The notes under the pieces are model-generated. The model did no database searches. It saw only the letters and a program-made list of their open reading frames with translations, and had not been told where the DNA came from. From Deferribacterales bacterium (GTDB lineage Bacteria > Chrysiogenota > Deferribacteres > Deferribacterales > JAISNW01): 25,628 nt of DNA. This document shows, in pieces, positions 7,453 through 13,949 of this stretch (position 1 is the stretch's first letter; each line of letters begins with the position of its first letter). The stretch covers positions 1 through 25,628 of the forward strand of contig BNUJ01000006.1 of NCBI GenBank assembly GCA_025997275.1, read 5' to 3'. The translations under genes were made by a program, and so were the position numbers.

Positions 7453-7500
7453 AGAGAGAACAGCTTTCCTAACGTGGTGTATGGTGACACATTAAATACG
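7453..7500 (-). pseudogene. Degenerate radical SAM 5' stub and promoter (scar, unit 2 left)
   Basis: On the minus strand ACGTTAGGAAAGCTGTTCTC resembles the start of the radical SAM genes (ATGTTAGAAAAGTTATTCTC), with the start codon lost. The upstream bases (plus strand: CACATTAAATACGTT) are a decayed version of the shared promoter segment. It is the most diverged of the four stubs. Confidence 0.6.
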
Positions 7501-7522
7501 TTACCTCATTGAGAGTAATACA

Positions 7523-8419
7523 CTAGCTTATCGTATCTTGGCTTTTATATGACGTAACACTTGCCAAAAGACGTCTCCTTAGAGAACCTAAGTCGCCACT
7601 ATCAAGGAGCGACAAAGCCTCTTGGGACAGTTGTTGCTCCCCTATTTCCATTCCTTCTTCAAACGCCTCTTCACGCCATACCCTTTTAGCTACGTTAATG
7701 TCAAACTCTGATGTCAACATACCCATATTCATTACCTCCCGCGAATGTCTATATAAAAAGTCTTTCAATATACCCCGCTCTATACATAGCCTTATAGCCC
7801 GCTCCATTGCACCAGCTAAAGCTACCTTATCCTCGCTATCTATCCCCTTTGTCTCTTGCCTAACAACCTCTACAAACTCCGCATAGTCCCCAAGCGTTCC
7901 GCTTGCTTTTAATACTTTTCTGTTATGTCCCTTATTAACATTCAACACTCTCGCTTCTAACTCTAAAAAGCTATGTGTATCCTTTCTTGTTTCGTCTTTT
8001 GCAAACATCTCAGATAGCTTTATATAATAGTCATCTGCTTTTAACGAAGTAACGCCATTATATAACACTATAAACTCTGGACGGGGTATTGTCAACCTGT
8101 TTCTCCTATATACCGCATCGTTATCCACCATACCCTCATATAAACGAGCTATATATTCTAAAAACCTTAATGGCATATTATCGTTTATAGTTGATTGATG
8201 TTCCATTAAAACAACTAACTTGTCTGCTATGGTAAATGATATATCGTTTCGTCTGCCCATAAACAGAACATTCTCTAAGGTATTGATTGTAATTCCGTCT
8301 GATACCGCATAGTGCACATCGTCAATCGCATTATAAAGCTCAACAAGCCTGTCCTTATCTGAAAACAGCTTGGTAAAGACGGTATCTTTATGCTCCCTGT
8401 TTGTCTTTGCGTTTTGCAT
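7523..8419 (-). CDS. Rpn-family recombination-promoting nuclease, copy D, with a different C-terminal tail
   Basis: 298 residues. The first 250 or so are near-identical to Rpn A (HKDTVFTKLFSDKDRLVELY, NDISFTIADKLVVLMEHQS with the E-x-Q, AIRLCIERGILKDFLYRHSR, EFDINVAKRVWREEAF). After EEGMEIGEQQ the protein departs from its siblings: there is no KLEG repeat and the end is LSQEALSLLDSGDLGSLRRR, then LLASVTSYKSQDTIS. So the catalytic core is complete but the tail is exchanged, either by recombination or because this copy keeps an older tail. It starts at ATG 8419 behind an intact promoter. Confidence 0.86.
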   Translation of the reverse strand: MQNAKTNREHKDTVFTKLFSDKDRLVELYNAIDDVHYAVSDGITINTLENVLFMGRRNDISFTIADKLVVLMEHQSTINDNMPLRFLEYIARLYEGMVDNDAVYRRNRLTIPRPEFIVLYNGVTSLKADDYYIKLSEMFAKDETRKDTHSFLELEARVLNVNKGHNRKVLKASGTLGDYAEFVEVVRQETKGIDSEDKVALAGAMERAIRLCIERGILKDFLYRHSREVMNMGMLTSEFDINVAKRVWREEAFEEGMEIGEQQLSQEALSLLDSGDLGSLRRRLLASVTSYKSQDTIS

Positions 8420-8425
8420 AACTCA

Positions 8426-8454
8426 GTAATATAATAAAAATAAGAAAATGTCAA
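8426..8454 (-). promoter_or_regulatory. Promoter of Rpn D (candidate leaderless)
   Basis: TTGACA at 8454-8449, 17-nt spacer, TATTAC at 8431-8426, 6 nt to the ATG at 8419. It is identical in layout to the Rpn A promoter. Confidence 0.65.
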
Positions 8455-8456
8455 GC

Positions 8457-8495
8457 TTATCGTCCATCAGTAATAGAGAATAACCTTTCTAACAT
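8457..8495 (-). pseudogene. Radical SAM 5' stub that still reads as a 12-codon ORF
   Basis: From ATG 8495 the minus strand encodes MLERLFSITDGR and then a TAA directly before the Rpn D promoter. The first ten residues match the radical SAM N terminus. It keeps its promoter-like -10 (TATTAC, 8509-8504). In the other two comparable scars the frame or the start codon is lost, so this looks like a remnant and not a conserved leader peptide. Confidence 0.7.
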
Positions 8496-8567
8496 AGTGT
8501 ATAGTAATACATTAAAATATGTAAAAGGGCAATTTTTTTTGCTATAATAGTCTGTGTAGTTTGGAGG
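8496..8567 (+). promoter_or_regulatory. Divergent promoter segment P3 and ribosome site of FkbM1
   Basis: Rightward: the extended -10 TGCTATAAT (TATAAT at 8543-8548), preceded by a run of eight T, then GGAGG at 8563-8567, 4 nt before the ATG at 8572. Leftward: the old radical SAM -10 facing the stub. The run of T is 6-8 long in the sibling segments. Confidence 0.62.
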
Positions 8568-8571
8568 CATA

Positions 8572-9693
8572 ATGAGTAATATAGTGTTTAATAGTGGCGC
8601 AATTGACAGGCTCAAATCAGCCAGCGGTATCTACATTTGGGGGACGAATAGACTTGGCTATAATTTAGCGCAGGGGTTGCTGGATAGCGGTTTAACCTTT
8701 CTTGGATTTATTGACAGCTATAAGCATGGCAAGTCTGTTCAACTATGTGGCAAGGAGATAAAGGTGTCTGCCCCTGATGAAATAGCTGACAAGCATAGCA
8801 AAACCTTAATAATATCAGGCATTAACCAATACATGGAAATATATGATAAAGCAGTAGAGTGTGGTTTTAAGGATAGCAATATAGTTGATACGATGCTATT
8901 GTACGACTGTGCTGCCCCAGAACAAGAGGATATGATAAGGACAATCTACTCTGAATGGCTTGTGCACTCTATATGCAATGATTACCCTAAAAATAAGCAG
9001 AAATATGCTCACCTAAATAAGATTTTATCAGATGAGAGGTCAAAAGATGTTCTGTCAGCTGTTATTAAACTGGCTGACGGGGATACTCGCCCTATTGATG
9101 TTCGCAGAGCTATTGCGGCTGTTAGCGAGGATGAAGCTTATCAGTATGAGGAGTTTATGACAGCCAGCGGGGGGGGGGGGGTATTTGCCGACTGCGGTTC
9201 TTATGATGGCACCAATAGCATTGCATTTATGAGACTGAACCCTAACTACAAGAAAATATATGCCTTTGAGCCTGATGCTCACAGAATGAAGTGGGTAAAG
9301 GAGGCACTTTCTGACTATAGTGGGGTTGAATACCTAGCATACGGGTGTTCGGATATGCGCAAACGACTGAAGTTTCATGTGGGCGTCGGCGGCGAGGTGT
9401 CTATGGTTAGGGAGAGCGGAGAACAAACCATTGAATGTGTGCCTTTAGATGATGTAGTTAAAGAGGACAAGGCGTTTATCAAGATGGATATTGAGGGGGC
9501 AGAGATGGACGCCATACTGGGTGCTAAACGGCTCTTTACTAACGGCTCACCATTTGCAATATCAGTGTACCATAGAGCAGGCGATATATGGAAAATACCA
9601 GAACGCATACTGGGCTACAACCCCAACTACAAACTATACTTGCGCAAATATGGGTCTAAAATTAGCGAAGTAGTCTTGTTTGGGGTGAGCTAG
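8572..9693 (+). CDS. FkbM-family SAM methyltransferase 1, with poly-G phase tract
   Basis: 373 residues. The N-terminal ~115 residues form a Rossmann-like segment (GIYIWGTNRLGYNLAQGLLD, TFLGFIDSYKHGKS) seen in front of several FkbM proteins. The C-terminal half is the FkbM methyltransferase: SAM motif FADCGSYDGTNSIAF, acidic FEPD, FIKMDIEGAEMDAILGAKRL. Family members O-methylate sugars or other small hydroxyl groups; the substrate here is inferred to be a surface glycan. Thirteen G at 9169-9181 encode glycines at about residues 200-203 immediately before SAM motif I; the current length is in frame (ON). A slip would leave only the N-terminal domain. Leadered start with GGAGG. The gene ends 10 nt from the convergent radical SAM E stop. 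Confidence 0.87.
   Translation: MSNIVFNSGAIDRLKSASGIYIWGTNRLGYNLAQGLLDSGLTFLGFIDSYKHGKSVQLCGKEIKVSAPDEIADKHSKTLIISGINQYMEIYDKAVECGFKDSNIVDTMLLYDCAAPEQEDMIRTIYSEWLVHSICNDYPKNKQKYAHLNKILSDERSKDVLSAVIKLADGDTRPIDVRRAIAAVSEDEAYQYEEFMTASGGGGVFADCGSYDGTNSIAFMRLNPNYKKIYAFEPDAHRMKWVKEALSDYSGVEYLAYGCSDMRKRLKFHVGVGGEVSMVRESGEQTIECVPLDDVVKEDKAFIKMDIEGAEMDAILGAKRLFTNGSPFAISVYHRAGDIWKIPERILGYNPNYKLYLRKYGSKISEVVLFGVS
9169..9181. repeat. Homopolymer G13 in FkbM1
   Basis: Thirteen G between GCCAGC and TATTTGCC. FkbM2 and FkbM3 have KGDI or QGDI at this position and no tract, so the run is an insertion specific to this paralogue. It is in frame at 13. Confidence 0.9.
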
Positions 9694-9703
9694 CACCTAC
9701 TCG

Positions 9704-10687
9704 CTACGTCCATTCGCTGATATCGCGCGTTGTTTTCCGATATTCGCCAAACGATGCAACTCTGCCTGACACGTCGCAGTATTTACAGAATGGGTGCGGT
9801 TTCGCTATGTATTCTAATATTTCTTTGTAGTTTGCTACCTTGTAGATGTCCATATAGTCGTGAGGTGCAACAGGGAGATTTTGATTAAAATAGCTGTTAA
9901 AGTGACGAATATTCGCTATGGCAAGGCAGGGATATAGCCTGCCATTCCTCAAAACCGCACCGCATGCTCCGTTTGATGATGTGCAACGTGAGTAAGAATC
10001 AAACGGTGTAAGGGAGCATTTTCCGTCTAAATGCAAGGGGAATTTGCCGGAAATTCGCTCGTTTTCATTTGAAACTGCCCCTGACTGGAAACCTATATAG
10101 GTGCTATACTGAAGCGTTACTCCAAAGCTCTCAACGTATTGCTCTATCTTGTTCCAGTCCATATCAGGATATTTTGTTGGGAAGATAGTTATATTGTTGT
10201 CTAAAACTGCCTTAAAGAACGGTGCTTTCTGTTTTAACAACAACAGACCGTTCGTGAATAGTGTAATTTTAACACTTGGGTCTGGAAATGCCCTACGAGA
10301 CAGCTCAAAAAATGAGATGATGTTCGGATTCAGCAACGGCTCCCCGCCCGCCAACGTAACCTCACCAACATAAGGGAGTAGCCCCCCCCCAGAGGTAAGC
10401 GAGGTAAGCTCTGACAGCCTATTTATATCCTGCTCAAAGGTTTTGATGTCGTAAAATTCTTCTTTAGCTAAGGTAGAGAAAGCAACGCAACCATAACAAT
10501 TGTCGTTGCAGTGTTCTGCTACGGGGATGTATAGCTTTGGCAGGTAGTCCAGCACAGTGGTAGCCCTGATAGTGCGAAAAACATTCTTAGCGAACTCTAT
10601 TGAGTTGAGGAACTCAAACTTCATTCCAAGTATTCGCACAGTGCGAATTATGCCGACATCAGTGATAGAGAATAACTTTTCTAACAT
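9704..10687 (-). CDS. Radical SAM protein, copy E, with poly-G phase tract (in frame)
   Basis: 327 residues. It has the cluster motif CNDNCYGC, then LAGGEPLLNPN and the C-terminal cysteines GKCSL, SRCTSSNGACG, LYPC and FCKYC. Nine G (coding strand) encode the SGGG stretch before LLPYVGEV, in frame. It is more diverged than A-C in the C-terminal part: an extra residue gives GAVLRNGRLYPC, and one cysteine that the siblings have in VANCKEI is tyrosine here. It starts at ATG 10687 behind the same promoter segment as copies A and C, with no Shine-Dalgarno. Its substrate is unknown; it sits between FkbM1 and Rpn E. Confidence 0.87.
   Translation of the reverse strand: MLEKLFSITDVGIIRTVRILGMKFEFLNSIEFAKNVFRTIRATTVLDYLPKLYIPVAEHCNDNCYGCVAFSTLAKEEFYDIKTFEQDINRLSELTSLTSGGGLLPYVGEVTLAGGEPLLNPNIISFFELSRRAFPDPSVKITLFTNGLLLLKQKAPFFKAVLDNNITIFPTKYPDMDWNKIEQYVESFGVTLQYSTYIGFQSGAVSNENERISGKFPLHLDGKCSLTPFDSYSRCTSSNGACGAVLRNGRLYPCLAIANIRHFNSYFNQNLPVAPHDYMDIYKVANYKEILEYIAKPHPFCKYCDVSGRVASFGEYRKTTRDISEWT
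10382..10390. repeat. Homopolymer C9 in radical SAM copy E
   Basis: Nine C on the plus strand, in frame in the minus-strand gene. It is the shortest of the four tracts and so probably the slowest to switch. Confidence 0.85.
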
Positions 10688-10741
10688 ATTGCATAGTAAT
10701 ACATTAAAATACGTAAAAGTGCAATATTTTTTTGCTATAAT
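10688..10741. promoter_or_regulatory. Divergent promoter segment P4
   Basis: Leftward to radical SAM E: TTGCAC at 10724-10719, 17-nt spacer, TATTAC at 10701-10696, 8 nt to the ATG. Rightward: the extended -10 TGCTATAAT (10736-10741), pointing antisense into the 3' end of Rpn E. Confidence 0.58.
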
Positions 10742-10776
10742 AGTCCACTGATTTATTATTAGCTAGCAGCTCCGTA

Positions 10777-11709
10777 TTATACAATTATGTCGTTCTGTAG
10801 CTCTTTTAACTTGGCAAGTGAAAGCCCTGTGCCCTTTGATACAAAATCAAGGGGCATACCTAGTGCTAAAAAATTTTTAGCAGTTTCAAACTTGCCCTCA
10901 AGCTTGCCTTCTAGCTTGCCCTCCTGCATACCTATTAGCATGCCCTCGTCAAACGCCTCTTCACGCCATACCTTTTTAGCTACATTAATATCAAACTCTG
11001 ATGTCAACATACCCATATTCATTACCTCCCGCGAATGTCTATATAAAAAGTCTTTCAATATACCCCGCTCTATACAGAGCCTTATAGCCCGCTCCATTGC
11101 ACCAGCTAAAGCTACCTTATCCTCGCTATCTATCCCCTTTGTCTCCTGCCTAACTACCTCTACAAACTCCGCATAGTCCCCAAGTGTCCCGCTTGCTTTT
11201 AATACTTTTCTGTTATGTCCCTTATTAACATTCAATACTCTTGCTTCTAACTCTAAAAAGTTATGTGTATCCTTTCTTGTTTCGTCTTTTGCAAACATCT
11301 CAGATAGCTTTATATAATAATCATCTGCTTTTAACGAAGTAACGCCATTATATAACACTATAAACTCTGGACGGGGTATTGTCAACCTGTTTCTCTTATA
11401 CACAGCCTCGTCATCTACTATACCCTCATATAAACGAGCTATATATTCTAAAAAACGCAACGGCATATTATCGTTTATAGTTGACTGGTGCTCCATTAAA
11501 ACAACTAGCTTATCTGCTATAGTAAATGATATATCGTTTCGTCTGCCCATAAACAGAACATTCTCTAGGGTATTGATTGTAATTCCGTCTGATACCGCAT
11601 AGTGCACATCGTCAATCGCATTATAAAGCTCAACAAGCCTGCCCTTATCTGAAAACAGCTTGGTAAAGACGGTATCTTTATACTCCCTGTTTGTATTTGC
11701 GTTTTGCAT
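10777..11709 (-). CDS. Rpn-family recombination-promoting nuclease, copy E
   Basis: 310 residues, nearly identical to Rpn A over the nuclease core (YKDTVFTKLFSDKGRLVELY, NDISFTIADKLVVLMEHQS, E-x-Q present, RFLEYIARLYEGIVDDEAVY). The C-terminal charged repeat is the shortest (MQEGKLEGKLEGKFETAKN) and the helical tail FVSKGTGLSLAKLKELQ is kept. Predicted DNA endonuclease that promotes recombination, by family. It starts at ATG 11709 directly behind a consensus promoter. It separates radical SAM E from the stub and promoter of FkbM2. Confidence 0.88.
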   Translation of the reverse strand: MQNANTNREYKDTVFTKLFSDKGRLVELYNAIDDVHYAVSDGITINTLENVLFMGRRNDISFTIADKLVVLMEHQSTINDNMPLRFLEYIARLYEGIVDDEAVYKRNRLTIPRPEFIVLYNGVTSLKADDYYIKLSEMFAKDETRKDTHNFLELEARVLNVNKGHNRKVLKASGTLGDYAEFVEVVRQETKGIDSEDKVALAGAMERAIRLCIERGILKDFLYRHSREVMNMGMLTSEFDINVAKKVWREEAFDEGMLIGMQEGKLEGKLEGKFETAKNFLALGMPLDFVSKGTGLSLAKLKELQNDIIV

Positions 11710-11715
11710 AACTCA

Positions 11716-11744
11716 GTAATATAATAAAAATAAGAAAATGTCAA
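11716..11744 (-). promoter_or_regulatory. Promoter of Rpn E (candidate leaderless)
   Basis: TTGACA at 11744-11739, 17-nt spacer, TATTAC at 11721-11716, 6 nt to the ATG at 11709. Confidence 0.65.
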
Positions 11745-11746
11745 GC

Positions 11747-11785
11747 TTATCGTCCATCAGTAATAGAGAATAACCTTTCTAATAT
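11747..11785 (-). pseudogene. Radical SAM 5' stub with mutated start (scar, unit 3)
   Basis: The same 39-nt stub as at 8457-8495, but the start codon is ATA (plus strand TAT). It lies between the Rpn E promoter and the FkbM2 promoter. Confidence 0.68.
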
Positions 11786-11857
11786 GGTGTATAGTAATAC
11801 ATTAAAATACGTAAAAGGGCAATATTTTTTGCTATAATAGTTCACTGGATTTAGAGG
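11786..11857 (+). promoter_or_regulatory. Divergent promoter segment P5 and ribosome site of FkbM2
   Basis: Extended -10 TGCTATAAT (TATAAT at 11833-11838) preceded by six T, then AGAGG at 11853-11857, 8 nt before the ATG at 11866. Confidence 0.62.
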
Positions 11858-11865
11858 TATGAATA

Positions 11866-12960
11866 ATGAACATAAAATTTAACAACAGTGCGGGCAGCAG
11901 CTTCAAATCATCTAGTGGCATTTATGTGTGGGGTGTGTTTGAGGTGGGCATGCTGACCGCGCGTTTTTTGATAGACAGCAACCTGCCGTTTCGTGGCTTT
12001 ATTGATAGCTACAATTATGGAAAGACTATCAACCTTGCAGGGGATGGAGGGCAGCTCTCGTATAGGGTTGCACGTATAGAAGATATAGCCGATAAAAATG
12101 CACATATTCTCATATCAAGTGTTACGCACTATGCTGCTATCTGCGATATGGCTACGGCTAATGGTTTTAATAATATTGTTGACCCATTAGACATCATTGA
12201 GCATTCAGATGCTAACCATGAACTAATCACGTCCCAATATGGGCTTGGCTTGTTATGGCTAGCTGACGACTATGCCCGTAACAAGCAAAAATACGATGAC
12301 TTAGATAAAATATTGGCTGACGATAGGTCAAGGATAGTCCTTAATGCTATCGTTAGCTGTTGCAACGTTGGCACTTATGAGCTAAACAAGCGCATGGGCA
12401 CAGTTGATGATGGGTTAAGCAAACAGTATGAAGAGTTTATGAAAGGCGATATTTTCGTGGACGGCGGTTGTTTTGACGGGGGTAGTAGCGAAGCTTTTAT
12501 CAAACTGAACCCTAACTACAAGAAAATATATGCATTTGAGCCAGACCCCCTCAATATGTCAGTTTGTAAATCTAACCTAGCTAAATATAGCAACATAGAG
12601 TATCTCCACTATGGACTTGCCGACAAGGAAAAGACGCTGAAGTTTAACGGCACTGGCGGACAGGTGGGAGCTTTTGCTGATGACGGCAATATATCGGTTG
12701 AGTGTGTAGCACTGGACGCTCTAGTTAAAGAAGACAAGGTTTTTATTAAACTGGATGTTGAAGGCTTAGAGCTAGATGCAATAGCAGGGGCAAAACGTCT
12801 GCTCACTAACGGCTCGCCATTTGCTATCTGTGTGTATCATAAGTCAGGCGATATATGGAAAATACCAGAACGCATACTGGGCTACAACCCCAACTACAAG
12901 CTATACTTGCGCAAATATGGGCTTACATTTGGGGAAATAGTCTTGTTTGGAATAGCATAA
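11866..12960 (+). CDS. FkbM-family SAM methyltransferase 2
   Basis: 364 residues with the same architecture as FkbM1: an N-terminal Rossmann-like segment (GIYVWGVFEVGMLTARFLID, FRGFIDSYNYGKT) and a C-terminal FkbM domain (FVDGGCFDGGSSEAF, FEPD, FIKLDVEGLELDAIAGAKRL). It has no homopolymer tract. Its last ~80 bases are almost identical to FkbM1 although the N-terminal halves differ, suggesting gene conversion. The stop codon overlaps the start of the downstream GT9 gene by one base (TAATG), so the two are translationally coupled and probably act on the same glycan. The start is the ATG at 11866, with AGAGG at good distance; an out-of-frame ATG lies at 11859. Confidence 0.88.
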   Translation: MNIKFNNSAGSSFKSSSGIYVWGVFEVGMLTARFLIDSNLPFRGFIDSYNYGKTINLAGDGGQLSYRVARIEDIADKNAHILISSVTHYAAICDMATANGFNNIVDPLDIIEHSDANHELITSQYGLGLLWLADDYARNKQKYDDLDKILADDRSRIVLNAIVSCCNVGTYELNKRMGTVDDGLSKQYEEFMKGDIFVDGGCFDGGSSEAFIKLNPNYKKIYAFEPDPLNMSVCKSNLAKYSNIEYLHYGLADKEKTLKFNGTGGQVGAFADDGNISVECVALDALVKEDKVFIKLDVEGLELDAIAGAKRLLTNGSPFAICVYHKSGDIWKIPERILGYNPNYKLYLRKYGLTFGEIVLFGIA

Positions 12961-13949
12961 TGACCATTCTCATTGTCAAACTCGGTATGCTGGGCGATAT
13001 AGTTATGGCTAGCACTATGCTTGCGCCGTTGCGTGCCCGCTACGCAGAGGCACATATCAGTTGGTTATGCTACGAGTGGGCAGCAGAGCTGGTAGAGCAG
13101 TTTGCGGGCATAGATGAAGTTATCCCTATCAGGGGCGATATGCTATTTGGTGGTGGGCAAGACAGGCTACTTGCCGAGTCAGATGCTCAGCGAGCACTTG
13201 CGGGCAGACACTTTGACCTAGTCTATATTACTTACGCTAATGACCGATACCTAGCACTGGTAAAGACTGCCGAATGTGGCAGAGTCGTCCGCTACCGCGG
13301 AGCGATTGGACCATTATCAGAACGTTATGAGGGGGTGGAGTATGCTAGATTTGCCCTTGAAAATGAATCAGCAGTATTAGAGCCGCCACAATTTGCTCGC
13401 CTGAGGGCGACCATTAACGCTGTCAGGGGAGATATGGTGTTATTGGCACCTATGATAGGTGCTTATAATAGAAGTCGGCTACGCTGTTGGGAATTAAAAA
13501 ATTATCGCACCTTAGCGGAAAAACTGTTGATAAAGGGCGTTCCTGTGGGGCTGCTCGGTAGTGTTAGTGAAACATCGGCGGAAAGCGCATTTAGCGGGTT
13601 AGCAGTTCAGTCTTATATAGGCAAGACTAGCTTGCGTGGGCTTTTAGAGCTACTAGCTAGTGCGAGGGCACTAGTATGTGGCGATACGGGCACCATGCAC
13701 ATGTCATTCCTTGTAGATACCCCAACTGTCGCACTATTTGGACCTACGTCTGCAGTAAGGAGGGTTCCACCTGCTCGGCTTAAGTGTGCAATATCTGTAG
13801 GTGCAACAGAGGGGCTGTATTGCACCCCTTGCAATAGCGATTCAATAGCGGGCGGCTACCCTAATTGCCCGTCCAACGAGTGTATGAAAAGAATTTCCGT
13901 AGAGCGGGTAATGGAAAGGTTAAACACCGAACAGCACTATTTCGTTTGA
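12960..13949 (+). CDS. Glycosyltransferase family 9 (heptosyltransferase-like)
   Basis: 329 residues. Seen: N-terminal ILIVKLGMLGDIVMASTMLA (the loop that binds the nucleotide-sugar/acceptor in GT9), and in the C-terminal half SARALVCGDTGTMHMSFLVD and PTVALFGPTSA. The C terminus has YCTPCNSD and CPSNECMKRI, common in ADP-heptose:LPS heptosyltransferase relatives. It would transfer a sugar to a lipid A-core or related surface glycan on the cytoplasmic side of the inner membrane. It starts at the ATG of the TAATG overlap with FkbM2, so it is coupled to it. The 3' end overlaps the convergent FkbM3 gene by 30 nt. Confidence 0.85.
   Translation: MTILIVKLGMLGDIVMASTMLAPLRARYAEAHISWLCYEWAAELVEQFAGIDEVIPIRGDMLFGGGQDRLLAESDAQRALAGRHFDLVYITYANDRYLALVKTAECGRVVRYRGAIGPLSERYEGVEYARFALENESAVLEPPQFARLRATINAVRGDMVLLAPMIGAYNRSRLRCWELKNYRTLAEKLLIKGVPVGLLGSVSETSAESAFSGLAVQSYIGKTSLRGLLELLASARALVCGDTGTMHMSFLVDTPTVALFGPTSAVRRVPPARLKCAISVGATEGLYCTPCNSDSIAGGYPNCPSNECMKRISVERVMERLNTEQHYFV

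Larger units (their letters stand above)
2412..12960. repeat. Three-unit segmental duplication array: radical SAM (-) / Rpn (-) / cargo (+)
   Basis: The same order occurs three times, reading left to right. Unit 1 is radical SAM A, Rpn A and the toxin-antitoxin pair (2412-5078). Unit 2 is radical SAM B and C, an Rpn fragment, Rpn D and FkbM1 (5090-9693). Unit 3 is radical SAM E, Rpn E and FkbM2-GT9 (9704 onward). Copies are near-identical over long stretches, including non-coding promoter segments. Boundaries recur at the radical SAM stop codon (CGTCCATTCGCTGATA or close variants on the plus strand) and at the radical SAM start codon. Cargo is always on the plus strand and repeats on the minus strand. 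Confidence 0.8.

Noticed and set aside
8457..8495. Conserved leader peptide regulating Rpn
   Set aside because: The frame is intact only here; in the equivalent places at 4498-4537 and 11747-11785 it is frameshifted or lacks a start codon, so it is a remnant.
2412..12960. CRISPR array or classical insertion sequence as explanation for the repeats
   Set aside because: Repeats are gene-sized, not short and evenly spaced; there are no DDE transposase genes, terminal inverted repeats or target duplications that I could find around the Rpn genes.
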